From Vanessa cardui (Eukaryota; Arthropoda; Insecta; Lepidoptera; Nymphalidae), in assembly GCF_905220365.1 (NCBI RefSeq), contig NC_061147.1, positions 9,238,001 to 9,302,000 on the forward strand: 64,000 bases of DNA, in the 5' to 3' direction. This document shows, one piece after another, positions 1 through 15,300 of the stretch. Position numbers and translations under genes: made by a program. Within the stretch, counting starts at the first letter, position 1, and every line of letters begins with the position of its first letter. Below the pieces are notes generated by a model. That model had not been told where the DNA came from and did not search any database. It was given only the letters and a program-made list of their open reading frames with translations.

Positions 1-3000
1 CAATTGAAAGTCTATACTCAATATATTTGAATACGGTTTTATTATTAGATATATTAATTAAAGATAACACATAATAATCATACTCTGTTACTATCATACA
101 TATAACATTAATAGTAGGCAAGAGAGAGACGGGATAAACATAAAAATGTATGTCTAGTTTAGTTTCGATGTATTTGTATTGTTGGTTAATTGGTTTCTGC
201 TATTGGAGATTGCATGTGTCTATTTAGTGTAACGCTACTACCACACATTCGCTAACAATGAGTTAAATAATAGTAATTGCAATCGTTTCAAATCAAGTGT
301 GGCAGTTCTTTTAGTCTTGTGAATTTCTTCAACAAAACATTAGTCACATTTTCTTATTCAACAGGAGTTTAATTTTCTTTTATTTATCGAAAGAGATCTA
401 TATCTACAAAAATAGCTTAGAAAAGGAAAAAATCGTTACAAATCACAAAAGCTTTTTGATTATATTTTATAATGAAAATCTTTTCTTATTTATTGCTGAT
501 AGATTTTATAAGGTAAAGGTATTTAATGTTTTCAACAGAATTGTAGCTGGAGTCTGAACATTTAACTGAATATTTTTAAGAAGCTATTAATTGTATCGCT
601 ATGTTTAAATGTAAAACAAATATTTTAAATATTGTATTGAAAGATAATGAGAAATTAGGTGAAGAAATTAACAAAACAGATGAAGATGATAAAGAAAATA
701 ACCCAGGCAAAATAAATGATCCAACGACTCTAGCTACGATACTGCAAACAAAGTACCTATTAAAATTAACACACATATACATACGTACTAATCACCTAAA
801 CTATATACCTAACGCGCAACACATCACATAACATCCTTAAAATCTCTTAATGATAATCTTAATACAATTTATGCTAATACACAAAAGTCAACAGGAAGAA
901 TATAGAAGTTATTATTTAAGTTAGCGTTTAAAATATCTATTATTCCAATAACAATATCACATATATAACTAGACAATAAATTAATATTAAATACGATAAC
1001 AATCAACAATCACCTACGTTTATACATTCGATGATAATAGCTTGTTCATATAAAATACATCGCTTAATCGTAATTCGTATATAATAATTATGTGCGTTAT
1101 GACTGAATATGATCACGTAATCCACGTCAAGTCGATGGCGCAAAAGCTGATGTTGATGGTGAAGTAGAACAAGATGGAGCAGATGAAACACCTGGTGAAC
1201 GAAACAACTTAGATGTCGCATCGGCAAAATTCGTAAAACCAATAACATCCGAATTAAGTACGCTATCCCAAATTATCAATATTTATTTTTTATGTGAATA
1301 TGATCTTTACGCAAACGTAATAACTTGTATATCATATGACCTAATATATTCGTCAATTTAACACGTCGAGAATCTATAGCGAGCTGTTTCTATTGGTTGT
1401 GTAAATCGCCAGTAATCGGTATTATTGAATTAGCCGATGCTACATCTAAGTTGTGTCGCACTATACTTTAATTATTAATATAGATAGTGACGCTGATACT
1501 AAAACAGATGATGATGGGTTACTAGATATTAACTTTTTATTTTCAAATTTAGCTTTTGCGCTAGTGACTCAACGAATTTCTACGTTATTAAATCTAACAC
1601 CGTCTGATAAAACTATATATATTGAAATACACACAGACAAATATTGGAATATATTATTTTATTTCTCTACATTTGATAGAATCTAAACACATATATTTAA
1701 ATAGTAGGAGAATCATTACGTATATAGCTTAAATATAGCGTACACAATTATTTTGTATTTTTTTTTTTCGTTTTTGTGAAGAGTTTCTCATCTAAAAGCT
1801 TTATCTTAAGATAAAGATGAAGAAATTATTTGATCGATTGAAAGCATGAAAATAATATATTTATTTTTTGAACTCCAATTGATTATATTACATCTCGATA
1901 GTAAACAAACTGAATAAATCTACGATTCGTTTGAAATTATAACTTTTCTTAAGACGGTTTTTAAAAATACAAATTCGATGATTCATTTCAAATTCACAGA
2001 TTTATATCTATGGCTAAACATGCAACAGTGATAGACAAGAAAAACGATTATCCTAATGAGGTGATGAGGAAATCGGGAAGCAAATTATCGCTAGACAAAG
2101 ATTAAACTTAAGTTATATTTATAGCAACCATATATATAGGTCAAATAGGTATCGAAACCAGAATTACAATAGCATTACGAATTCTTAAAAGTAGTCAACG
2201 TTTAAAATTTTATAGGAATAGGGGCACCTATATCAACAGAATAACTTGAGATACAAATACAATTTCTAAAAGGACAAAGATAATGGATCTGGAATATAAA
2301 CTTGTAAAGATATCAAAAACGTCTCTAGTTTAAGGGAAAAAAGTTTGACTAAAAGCCCTTTAAATTTTACGATGATATCGGATACAAATAAATGAATATT
2401 CAATACGATATACACTAATTAGAATCTTTGAAATTTTAGATTTGAATATGGCAGTTTTCATAATCTAGATGTTCTAAGTTTTTTCATTACTCATTATTAA
2501 TATTCTTAGTAGCAAAAGAAGCGACGAATACAACATTAATATTAAAGTTGCTTTAATTATTTAAAAGATAAATAATACACTTGTAAGATTTGAATCTAAT
2601 AAATCAGAAAGCATTACATTCACGATAATTTTTTAATCGTCATCACGTGAGATAGGTATATGATCTGATTTGAAAACATATATAGAAATTATATTTGAAC
2701 TAATAGCATTTCCAATAGATTTGGTTATCAGCTTTTTAGTTGTGATTCTGATAAAATGATTGCAATTTTGGTTATTTCTTCGAAGATCTTTAAAAATATG
2801 TTAAGAAGAAGCAAAAAAAGGATAAATCTTCTGAAAAATCTACCGGAGTCTTACTAACGCGACGATATTGTCTTAGTCCCTGTTATATTTTATTCGATAA
2901 CGACGGATCGTAGAGTTCCGTATCAAGACAAACCTTTTAAAGGATCACAAACAAAAAGGACGGCTACTCAGTGCAATCTATAATCAATTGTCAATAAAGT

Positions 3001-6000
3001 ATCTAATTGTAAAACAGTTTGTGGAGAATCTGGATTTTTGGGTTTCATCCTAACGATTCTACTGACAATACGGGACTTTGTTTTACATATACAGCTCGAA
3101 GTATTGCTGTTATGATATTACTGAGTATTTAACAATATGGCGTATTCAATGATAGTAAAATTTAACAAGATTTGTTTTTAGATTCACAAGATATTGAACG
3201 CCGTTGACTTAATAGATATAACTGAAGATATAATAGACGCACCAGCTGAAATAGATAACACAAATAATTACCATAATCCTAAGCATTAGACAGATCACAT
3301 TAAACGCTAAGCACATGATCTAATTATATATATATAATAGTATTTAATAATATAACTATTACTAATTTCGTTTAGCGTAATATTGTCTAAATTACATCGC
3401 TTAATAGTCACGAATTTACGCCTAGCGAGATATTATACATAAGAGAATTAGCGTAGTGATTTTTTTTTTCGATATGTCAGGCAGTAAGGTCTCTAGGCCA
3501 CAGAATTTTGATAGCTTCATTATTGCCATAAATGTATTCCATAGATTGGTAGATGATCAAACTGACAAAGATGAAATGAACCATGTAGATGTAACTACAA
3601 TACAGTATAGTGGTGCTATTGTAAGAACCCACTTCGAGTCTCATTCTGGAAATTGTCACTTAATGCTTTTTGACATTTGATAACGATTTTCAAATTTAAG
3701 TTGAATTTCAAGTCTTGTGTGTAATTTATAACAATTGTTCTCGAGTAAAATATATCCTTGGACGATACGTCAGTCCAATTATTTTCTTAAGTTTATATTA
3801 TTACATTTATGACAATAACATTTTAAGCAATTATATACCATAGAGAGATTTGATTGATGTGTTATATAATTGTACATACATACTTATAAGTACATATCAT
3901 ATAGTTGTCATTAGAACACTTAGAAAGCAAATGATAGGTAATGAAAAACAATGATTTGCACGTGTTTCCCATACCAAAAATATCTCACTTGACGATTAAA
4001 AAGTCCACAAAGGAATATGTTTTCATCTGAAAGGTTTATGAGGAAATAATAAAATTGAGCAATAAAGCAAATCATTCGTACAGCGATAGACTTACCGTCC
4101 TAACAATATAGTAATAGTACAAGTTAATAAATTGACAACGTTCTTCGTTACATTATATATGTATATCTGATGAACATACAGCAACTGTTTTCCTCATAAC
4201 TGAAATAAATAGCTATTATTAAGGATCATATATCCTTTGTCATACTTCGCTTCTGTCGCCAAAGTAAATATTAAATATAATAATTATTTAGCTCAGTGCA
4301 CGCTTTAGAAGTGTTTAGTTATTGCGACTAAATGACCAACTGAACATGACATATGTAAGTCAGTACATGAATATTAATTATTCCGTCATTTTTGTATTCC
4401 AATAGAAACGACTAAACCAACTCCAGTGGATTAAGATGCAGGTTTGTTTTATATGCAGTACGGTACACAAGAGTCAACACCGACAAATGCTACTGGAACT
4501 TTTTTAACAGGAAACCTCAATAACTTGCCTGTGCCAGGCTAAGAAACCAAGACCCCAGACTTATAATAAAGTTCCATTGTAAGATGGAGAGTAATCTTCC
4601 CTTGATAGAAGACTAAGAGTCTGATAACGTGGCGGAAACTGTTGCTGCTGTCATTTTAATTGTGACGAAGCTTACATTAAAGGCAGAGTAATTAAGTACA
4701 CATAGATTATTTCATTAAACACTAAGACGTCATCTACACACATATGCAACATCAATACGATAGTACATTAAAAATTTCAAAATCTTATTAAGGATCCAGT
4801 AACGACTAACTTGAGATTTAATAACAAAATAACGGTATCTCGTATTAACAACATCGAAGTTATATTGAACTTTACTATTTACTAAATGAGAAACACGATA
4901 ATATGATTTATAGTCTTCGATAGGTACAGCTTTATAGCAGGCTTTTGAATTAGCACACAGAATAGTTACATCAACGTATTAAGGATATAATATATTATTC
5001 AAAGACGATATAAAATATAGTGCTCTATGCCCTAAGTTTGCTAAATGATTAAGATAATAAATTAATTTGAAACGTCAAATTGGAAAATCTATCCAATTGC
5101 CTTGCATTTTGGTCCTATTTATTGTTTAATGATTTCCATAGTGTGCTTCGCATTGAAACAAATCTACAATCTAGATAATAAAGTAAACGTAACAATGATC
5201 GTTCCATATCAATTAATCCACGATTTTAAATATAATATAGAATTATTTGACAAAGATGTAACTCTTAATGAAATAGAATCCTCTACGTAAGCTGATAGAC
5301 GATTGCTTATGTATATGCTAAAGATTCGCTTTTTACATATAATGGAATCAAACTGTTCAATGACTATGTTAATATTTTCTGAGGTGATGACACTATTTAC
5401 TAAAATCCTCTTCCAAGATAACAGTTAACAACGATTACAATAACTTAAAATTTGAATTTTTCTCACAATATTAATATACCCAGTGTATATTCATATGTGA
5501 GAAATTTTCAAATTTCGAGTATCTATCACACCTTGGACCCCAGATTTGTCTCATTGTCAATAGCAATTGTAACGAAAACGTTTAAAAAATAGTTTTTCCT
5601 CTGATCTAGGTCTTAGGGCAACAAAGCAATCTTATTCTATTGATGAACGAAAATCCTTTTCAAGGATAACAAGCGATATCAACAAATGTCTTTTATTGAG
5701 GTATAATATCATCTAACGCTAGCAACTTATCGACTTTGTGCTTTAATTCGTTGCGTTCTATCGCACTCACATTTTAATGATAACTTTATTTATTTATGAT
5801 TACTCTATATCGCATCAGAACGTGTTATGTTTACAAGAGAAATTTAATGATAACACCAAATATATATTTAAAAATAGAAGCAAATATATCCTCTGATTGA
5901 AGTAATGTTGAAACAGTTGTAATTTAAACCAAAATAAACTGACCAATCAAATGTGTTACATAACACGTTATGATAAATTAATTTTACCTTAATTTAATGA

Positions 6001-6300
6001 TAGCACGTGAATCCACATTAATCGTCCTTATAAGTACCTGTTCGAAGCTAATTATTGTATAACATTTTATTTATCTAAGATATAGGTACAACCAGATATA
6101 GACAAAATTGTCAAAAACACACCCAATAGACGAGAGTCTTGAACACTTCTTTTGCATCACTTTATAAACTTCAACCATCTCCATCAAATGCCATTCCCAA
6201 ATGTATCGTGAAATAAATTTAGTAAGAAACACATAAATTGATTGAGCATAATAAAGATTGGAAGACTCGAGCGAAAGGAATGGTTTTTTATTTGCAGAAA
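1..6300. other. AT-rich region with scattered coding-like debris, origin unknown
   Basis: This stretch lies beyond the 3' end of the boule gene and, unlike the rest of the window, contains none of the SINE families seen elsewhere. Short open frames with coding-like composition occur on the plus strand at 601-831, 1113-1361 (82 codons, no ATG at its start), 1453-1686, 3182-3289 (preceded by a TTTGTTTTTAG acceptor-like run), 3456-3680, 4378-4542 (one in-frame TAA at 4432), 5102-5290 and about 5618-5715. None shows a domain I recognise, and stops and frame changes separate them. They could be remains of a foreign or viral DNA segment, an unknown mobile element, scattered exons of an unrecognised gene, or chance. 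Confidence concerns only the description, not any function. Confidence 0.35.
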
Positions 6301-6555
6301 TCTAAAATTATATCTAAAAAAGCCGCTTACATTGCAATTATAAATACCTTATCGAATATCTAAAAGAGATGTTTGGGTCTTTTCGATTCAGAATAACTTG
6401 ACATTGATTTTATCATTTGAACCCGAAAATATTTGTAATATCTTAAATTAATCTAAATTATTCGTCATAATCTGACAATGATAATAATATAAATAATGAT
6501 AGAGCTATAAAACTTAATCTAAGCGATTATATCTTAACTGATGACTTATATAAAG

Positions 6556-6704
6556 TCAGTAAATAAAAGCGGGGTGAAGTGGGGGGGCTGGAACGCGGGG
6601 CTGTTTGTCCAGTGGCGCGCAACATGATGGCTCGCAGCAGGCCGTGCTGTAGGGCGCCGGTAGGAGCGCGTACTGTGTTGGCGGAGCATACAATGCTGGT
6701 GCGG
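6556..6704 (-). CDS. bol: boule exon 4 (C-terminus and stop)
   Basis: The acceptor is TTTTATTCAG at 6705. The first two bases (CC) complete the codon left open by exon 3 (A+CC, Thr). The frame then runs 48 codons to TGA at 6558-6556, through APALYAPPTQYALLPAPY and a Cys-rich TACCEPSCC, ending AFIY. That the split codon restores the same Tyr/Pro-rich reading frame is the main evidence for this exon. A TTTATT (AATAAA on the minus strand) near 6286-6291 is a possible poly(A) signal. Confidence 0.78.
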
Positions 6705-9700
6705 CTGAATAAAATTCATACATATTATTAATATATGTACAGTCAGAGAAAGAAAACTTCGTCAGTTTTTAAATTCATTCCTTTATCAAGTCCTTTACTC
6801 TTAGCTCCTTTTAAATCTAAGCAAAATCAACGTTTAGATTCAAAAGCGATGCAATATGTCATTCTCGATCGGTAAAACAGATTATGGCTCATACTGAGCA
6901 CACGAAAATAGATCTTAAGGTGTCGAACCTTTTCTTACCCCGACTTCACTATTGCTAAATATCACATAGTTGATAAATGGCCTCCTTGTCTCTTGAAAGG
7001 GAGGTGTAGGTCTTTTAAATCTAAGCTAGTTAAGTAAATATATTATCAGTTGCATGTAACTAATCATACAAGTTTCTCTTAATAATTTCCTTCCACCCCC
7101 AATATGTGCATTCGAAATTACATACAAAAAAAAGTTATATTAAAAATATGTTGTGATTTTTTGGATCGGATAGCCCCATATATAGCCAATTAGCCATATG
7201 TCAATGCATAAAAATCAACTTGACTTGTACTTTGTGTACTGTTATCAAAATAATCACAGCGAACTTACTATCAAACGGTAGAGGATAAACAGCGTAAGGT
7301 GGTGGTGGCATCTCGCACGGTGCGCAAGCTGGCAGTGGTGCCAGGGGAGGGCAAATCAGCTGATAGCAGAGAGGCGCCTGAAGAGGCGCAGCTTCAGACG
7401 TCAACATGGGAAGTTGACTTATCTGAAATAGAAAACGAAAAAGATAATTTGAATATTACTTCAGAAAATTCACAGTACCAAAAGTTGTACATATAAAATC
7501 TACTAAAAAGAAACAATATTCGACGAATAGTAATAATTTCGCTTAGTAATTGATAGTATAATCAATATTTGGCTAGGAGATCCATTTCTGGATATGTGCC
7601 CTCATTCCGTCTACACTTTGATAGACATTTTCCTTGTAACGATGGACGACTTTTCCTAGAAATTCATGTTCCAACTTTAATTTTCCAAGATAAAATATTT
7701 GACGGTGGTTTTTAGTTACCTGCTTTCGTACAGCTTGGGCGACACGAAGACGTCCCAGTGGTGAAAACATAACCCCACCGCTCTGAAAATAAAATAAAAA
7801 TAACTTGTAAATATAAAATCAAAATTTACTTTCTTCAAGTAGGCTTTTCCAAGCACTTTTGAATCGGCATTTAACAAACTATATCAAGTGATGCTACCAC
7901 CGGTTGGAAATGCAGATTCTACCGAGAAGAACCGGCAAGAAAATCAGTAATTACTCTTTTTCGAGACTTAAAAATACATAGTCATTTTGATTAAATACAA
8001 TGACATCTTTATATGATACATTCTGCCTGGAAGGCAATTAGTATAAGCTTCACGCTATCTTATGCTATATTAATTGTAATATAGCAATTAAGCTATAATA
8101 ATGATAATAAATAATTTATTTTAGACCATACGTCCAATTTGTTAGTAACAATTCAATCATAGTGTTAGTACAATAAATAAAACTAAAGAAGTAAAGAAGA
8201 AAAACTATTGAACACAACAATGATTGATATACAAGCAGTCAAGTCTACTGGTGATCATCTTAAGAATGCTGATGATGCTGCCATTGATTTTACGCACTAA
8301 AATTGCGCATCTGTTACGTATAGTTGTATTAAAACAATCGCTATACTATATCTCAACTGATTTCATCCCCGATTGTTATTTTCAAGAATAACTGTTCAAC
8401 TTGGTATAAGAACGCAAGAACATAATTGATTTCCTTTCTCTTACAATACAATGGAACTGTTATCGTTCACGATTGGAACGAATAGGAGTGCAGGAGTAAC
8501 GACTGTACGCTCTTTCCGAGGCATTAGATTTGAACCTCTTGTGGCAATGTAAACGGTATTGTTTTTGAGCTGAGGTATCCCAGTGGTTAGAACGCATGCA
8601 TCTTAACCGATGATATCGGGTTCAACCCCAGGCAAGCACCACTATGTATATGTGCTTAATTTGTGTTTATAATTTATCTCGTGCTCGGCGGTGAAGGAAA
8701 ATCGTGAGGAAACCTGAATGTATCTAATTTCATAGAAATTCTGCCACATGTGCATTCCACTAACCCGCATTGGAACAGCGTGGTGGAATATGTTCTAAAC
8801 CCTCTCCTTAACGGAAGAGGAGGCCTTAACCCAGTAGTGGGAATTCCTTGACTTCAAAAAAAACAAGTTTTGATTCAAAATAAGGAGAGGAGGATAAAGT
8901 TGCTCGTGTGGAGGATGGAGTCGCTCGCGTCCGTGGGAGCTACCTTTTACTACCTCGTGTCCTCCGGGTCGAGCTAAACGAGCAATAACACCGCGCATCG
9001 GTAAATAATCCGATATCCTTAATCAAAAGTCGCTATCATTACCTGTGAGGTCTAAATAATCTCAAAGAGACTGGGACGGAAAGGAATGGGACACTACCGT
9101 TACTAATTTTTCCCAAGAAAACTACCATGCATGATTCGAAAGTTGAACATAATGTTCAGCCTTATAAGTGGCGATTTATCCAACGAAACAATTCATTTAA
9201 AAGGCAGATTTTATCAAAGCCTTTAAGGTTCAGAATCGCTTGCTCAAATCAAAACGTTTATATCTAATACCTTTAACGGATTCCTCAAGCAATACTCGTC
9301 CATACTTAGATTGTTATAGATGAAACACGACCATTTCCAAATAAATTGATTCGATTCAACTCCCTCTGGATATCTCGGTCTGTTACTTTATCTCCAATAT
9401 TTTTGTAACGGTCTTGCTATTTTGGTTTTTTTATATTTAAAAAATTGTAGTTGTCAAATCTCGACAATCTATAATCTTTAATGCATCATTCTATTATTTG
9501 ATTTGAATATAGAAGTGTTGAATACTTTTGCTAAATATTTTCCTGATTTAAGTTTCGAAATCGACGCATGAAGTCGTATGACAAAATTTGTGATTTTTCA
9601 ATAGAACGAATTTTAACTTTGATTTTTTGTCAGTCACTAAATACAGTTTGTGATTAATTTTGGAACACCGCACAGATTTTATTTAAGATATTATAATAAG

Positions 9701-12289
9701 ACTCATTTATTGAATTAAAAAATCATATTTTATTAAAAATGATAAAAAAAATTATAAACTTTATTCGTATTGTCACAAGGTGTTTACTTTAATACGACGC
9801 ATATAATCATAAGTTATAGTTACGAAGTATAATCTACAAAATTTCGACATTGCATAAAGTCGCATCTTCTGTGTTGCAATGTTTTGATCAGACGTATGTA
9901 ATGATACTGTTTAAATGAGACGTCTGAATGTGCTAAGTCTGAAGCTGTGTTGTCTGAAAGTCTGAAAGTCTGAAAATGTGCAAACCGTCGCAACCTGTGA
10001 GATGACTATATGCGCGGTTCTTTAAATATGATAATACTATAAGCGAATTAAAATCTCGTTATTTAAAGGACAATATGTTTTTCAGGGACGTAGTATTTAT
10101 ATTATACCAAAATCCAATTGGTTCCTAAAAACATGTTACTTTATGCGTGGGAGGTGTCGAAATATTATTAGGTCTATTTGTTCTAGTAAAAGGATAATGA
10201 TGTATTGAATCTATAAATGTAAAACCCATTAATATAAAACACCAGTACAAATTGTACGACAACTTAAATATAAATACTAAATATTAAAGCCATTACAACA
10301 AATAAAAAACACATTAAGCGTGGTCGTTACGTTTTCCCACTCCGCGAACTGTTATTAATCATTTCTTGATAGAACCTCAATTACTGTTCACTGAACTCAA
10401 TATTTTAACGTCTATACTAATATTATAAATGCGAAAGTATATCCTGTCTTATCAGTTGCTCTTTCATGGAAAATATACTTAACTGAATCTGATGAAATAA
10501 AACTATAGTAGTTCGAACTTCAAGGAAGGACATAAGGTTTTTATACCTAACTAGCGACAACCCCGGCTTCACACGGGTGCAATACTGATACTAAATATTC
10601 TACAGAATTTGTTTATTTACTCCACATTAGAAACATCTAAAATTATAAGTGTTTCTATACTATATTGCCAATGTATTTTATACAAAAGTTTGCTCTTGAA
10701 TCACTATATCTACCAAAAACACGGATGAAAATCCGTTGCGTAGTTTAAGATCTAAGCATACACAGGGAAAGACAGTGGTAAGTGACTTTGTTTTATACTA
10801 TGTGATGATACTTCACGACCCTGAAAGAGCAAGCGAAGCAGTAAGTAATTGACAATAAAAACATACCAAAAAGACACTATTACATTCCATTCAAGGAAAT
10901 AATTTATAATTTGTTAATATTGTTTATACGTAACTCCATTTCAACACTTCTTCAAAACACACATACTCGAAACAAAGCAACACGTATGAAAACGTAGGCG
11001 TATGTATGTACATCTTTAACACTTTTCGCTTTACAAAGACTAAAACCTAGAAGTGGCGCTCTCAACGGCCTTCTTTGTGGAACACTTTCCTTTTCAAGCC
11101 CTTTGAGAGCACCCATTGTTTCAGTAATCTCTCCTATTTTTAGATTCTTCTACTTTACGCGAGGGTCTGTTTAGATATTTGGATTTTCTATACATAAGAC
11201 AATGATAAAATATAATTGTCAATATATAGTGCGCAAGAGTACCAATCTATATTTGCCAAATATATGAAAAGGTTTTTTTTAATATGTTTGAGGTTAGTCG
11301 TGATATACGATTATACACTTATTTTAAAATAAAAAAGCAGTCTAGATAAATTGGCACTTTGGCGATAAGTGGTAATCTACACCCACACAGTGGCGTAGCT
11401 ATCGTAGGGCTAGGATGTGCCGTGCACCAGGGCCCCGGAGTTCAGGGGGGCCTCTAAACTAAACCTTAAGCTTCTGAAGCTAGAAAATCACGACCCTGCG
11501 CACAGGGATTTAGAAATAAGGGATGAGGACAGATTTAGAAATAAGGGATGAGGACCCGATTCTTTTTCTATGCACCAGGGCCCTTCCTACCATTACCACC
11601 ATCACCCACATTATTGGCGCTGTAAGAAGTATTAACCATATTTTAAATCGCCAAAGCACAAACATTTAGAACTAAAATATTATTACCCATGTAATACTTT
11701 ACTTGGTGGTAGGGCTTTGTGCAAGCCTGTCTGGGTAGGTACAAATAACAGTACTGAGTATTGTTGTGTTCCGGTTTGAAGGGTGAGTGAGCCAGTTTAA
11801 CTACAGGCACAAGGGACATAACATCTTAGTTCCCAAGGTTAAGTTAGGTTATCTTACAGCGTCATTGTCTATGGATGATCGTGACCACTTACCATCAGGT
11901 GGCCCATATGCTCATCCGCCAACCTATACCATAAAAAAGATGACGTGCCTTTACATACAATAACTAATTACCCATCGAACCGAAACACAATCATACTAAG
12001 GAGCGTTAAATATATATGAATATTCCGTCTTCGAAAAGTTGATACTTCCTTCCTGGGGTACGGCTTTCATTTCTATAATAAGTTTCCATGGTTATTTTTA
12101 ACTTGGCCCATTAAAAATTTGAGGCTCTTGTCCGAAACGTGACGTTTCAAAATTGCTTTTACGATCATACTTGAATAAAGAATATTTTGACTTTGGCATG
12201 ATTGATGAATAATCTCACCGATACGGGCTTGGACAAAGCCTTAACGCCCCATAAAACTGTAAATTGTTACTAATAATATATTAGAAAGA

Positions 12290-12340
<51 letters not shown>

Positions 12341-15300
12341 CTTTCTCACTTTTTGCCTAAATCGGTATAATAAACGGCATTTCATTATAATAAACGGGAA
12401 AGTGTTTTAAGGTGTGGCAAGTTCTTCGCCTTCCATATCCGATTGGTTGTTAATATTTTGATATTATTGTTACTGCAGATATGGCTCAGTGGTTACGACG
12501 CATGCATCTTTACCGATGATTGCGAGTTCAAACAAATTAAGTACCACTGAATATTCATGTGCTTAATTTGTGTTGATAATTTCTCTTATGCTCGGTGATG
12601 GAAAACATCGTGAAGAAACCTGCATGTGTCCAATTTCATAGAAATTCCGCCACATTTGTGTGCCACCAACCCACATTGGAGCAGCGTGGTGGAATATGCT
12701 CCAATAGTTCTCCTCAATGGGAGAGGAGGCTCTAGACCAGCAATGGGAAATTTACAGGTTGATGAAGATTATTGTTAAATATTAATCTTACTGTTAAGAA
12801 AGCGTTTTACATATATTTTCTGAATATGAATGTCGAATTCGTCCTTATGTACTTTTTTACTTCATCAACATATTAACGTTTTGCCTTTGATCAAATTCTT
12901 CAGATTTCGAATTTAGCAAATCCATAATGAAACAATCGGATACTCGAATCAAGATCGATGTAAAATAAGATGTACTTCACGAGGTTTTTTAACATGAAAA
13001 TTTCTGAAAGTTTTGAAGGTTTGTATAATGACGCCCTTTACCCTGCAACCCTACAAATAAACGGAAGGGATCGAAAACCCTCGCGAGGGAAAAGGAAGAT
13101 TACTTTTCATCAAACGATTCCTTTGAATTATCATGGAATTGCGTATCAGTGCAGAACACGTGGATCTATTCAAATATCTGTATTATTATTACAAGCGAAG
13201 CAGAAGCGTCTTAACCCTTTTAATGAAAATACGCCAGCCTAATAATCATTAGAAATACATCAAGATAATAAAAATTCACACACTACCATGCATTTAACAC
13301 ACACATATTTAACTCCTTCACACATATTTAATACTAGCTGTGCCCATGACCTTGTACGCGTTTGAATTTAACAAAATATAAATAAAATATTGTAGTGTAA
13401 GTTACTCCTTATTATATCAGTTATCTGCCAGTGAAAGTCAAATTCGGTCCAGCCGGTACAAACTGACAGACAGACAGACAAAAATTGAACAAATGTTATT
13501 TTGGTATATGTACCGTGAATACATACATGTGCATTGAGTAAAAAAGAGCTATTTTAATATTACAAACAGACACTCCAATTTTATTATGTGTGTAGATGAA
13601 AAATACGTATACATCATGCTATGAAAGAAGGTCAGAATTAGATCATGAACATCTTGCATTTGGCTCAATTATTTGACCGAATGTTACAAAGCTAAAGAGT
13701 TTAGTACTACACTAATTGTCAAATTTAAAAAATAATTTTGCGACATATTATAACCCCTTAAATAGTTTATTCCCATGACTTTTCCCGTGTTATAGAGGTT
13801 GATTTTCGAGGTAATAATAAACACTAGCAATGTCCTATCTTAGAGTACAAGTTTTTTATGGTATAGGTTGGCGGACGAGCATATGGGCCACCTGATGGTA
13901 AATGGTTACCAACACCCATAGACAATGACGCTGTAAGAAATATTAATCATCAATGTGCTACCAACCTTGGGAACTAAGATGTTATGTCCCTTGTGCCTGT
14001 AGTTACACTGGCTCACTCACCCTTCAAACCGGAACACAACAATACTGAGTACTGTTATTTGGCGGTAGAATAACTGATGAGTGGGTGGTACCTACCCAGA
14101 CGGGCTTGCACAAAGCCCTACCTTAATTCTGTCCAATGGTGTGATTGAAACAAATAGATAAACGAAACGAAAAAAGATAGAGTTACTTTAATGATCACAG
14201 AGTATTCACCACATAACTCACGAGGATGGAGTGATAACTTTTAATGAGAGTGATTTCCGAGCACCAAATAAAAGCAAAGTCCCTAAATATTCATCGATTC
14301 GACCTCTATTGTCAATTGTTTTATTTTCAAAAGAGTTGCCATACACGAATACATCTATAATATCAAGGCCGTTTCAGCTTACAGTCATAAATCAGAAACT
14401 CGATAATGAAACTATAAACATTTGGGACGAAGCATAAAATATATTTATCCATAGTATTATAACATAAAATTATTGATGTCAAGGTCGGATGAATATTTGG
14501 GCGTCTGAGCATCCAAATAATGACTCTTTTGCGATCAATACGAGACTAGGGTGGAAATGAGAGTTGAATGAATGGTCACGTGATGCAACGGAAATGTGTA
14601 ACATTGAAGTTGATGAATTCTCATAATTAAGGTTTCAATAGTACCAAGCAATAATAAAAACATATACTTTCGATATTAAAATATATTTAAATATATTTCG
14701 AATTTTCCTATTTATCCCTCCATTTAAGCTTAAAGCATGAGTTTGGATTGAGGATGATAATGACCCAAAGAGTCTGAATCTTGTGTCTTTTTGCCATGGT
14801 TATGATATCCTTGAATAAATTATTTGTGTAAAATTACACACGGTGCTACTCGCCAGTTCTGTTACCTGAACTTGGCTGACACGCTACCGCGTGTCTAGAT
14901 ACATATTAATTGTAAATAAAAATAAAAATGTATTTTGGTCTAAAATGGTCGAAAAGTTTCTTTACTATAAAAGAGCGTCTACATTTCCGTGATCGGAAAT
15001 CGCTATATCGACCGTGTACCTATACACGGACGATAAAGTAACCCATTCGTCACGACCATCGCTCGTGTGGCCGATCATTTATTCAGCAATACGATGACAG
15101 AAGGCTATGGTTCGGTTAACTCGCCTCATTGGTCTAGTGGTCTAACTAACAAGGCTGTAGTTTCTGAAGTGTTTCGGTTCAAAGCCGGAACCCGGCATAT
15201 AAAATGTTTTTATATAATGAAAAAAGTGGTCTTAAAATTTGTCAGACAAGGTATTTATAGGTAGAATATTTATAACATGCTTCAAAATCAAAATAAACTT

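Noticed and set aside
7299..7496. Plus-strand frame opposite boule exon 3
   Set aside because: It is the antisense shadow of a GC-rich coding exon whose splice sites and phase fit on the minus strand.
12293..12339. (AT)n run as a cruciform or origin
   Set aside because: A plain microsatellite; no other origin features.
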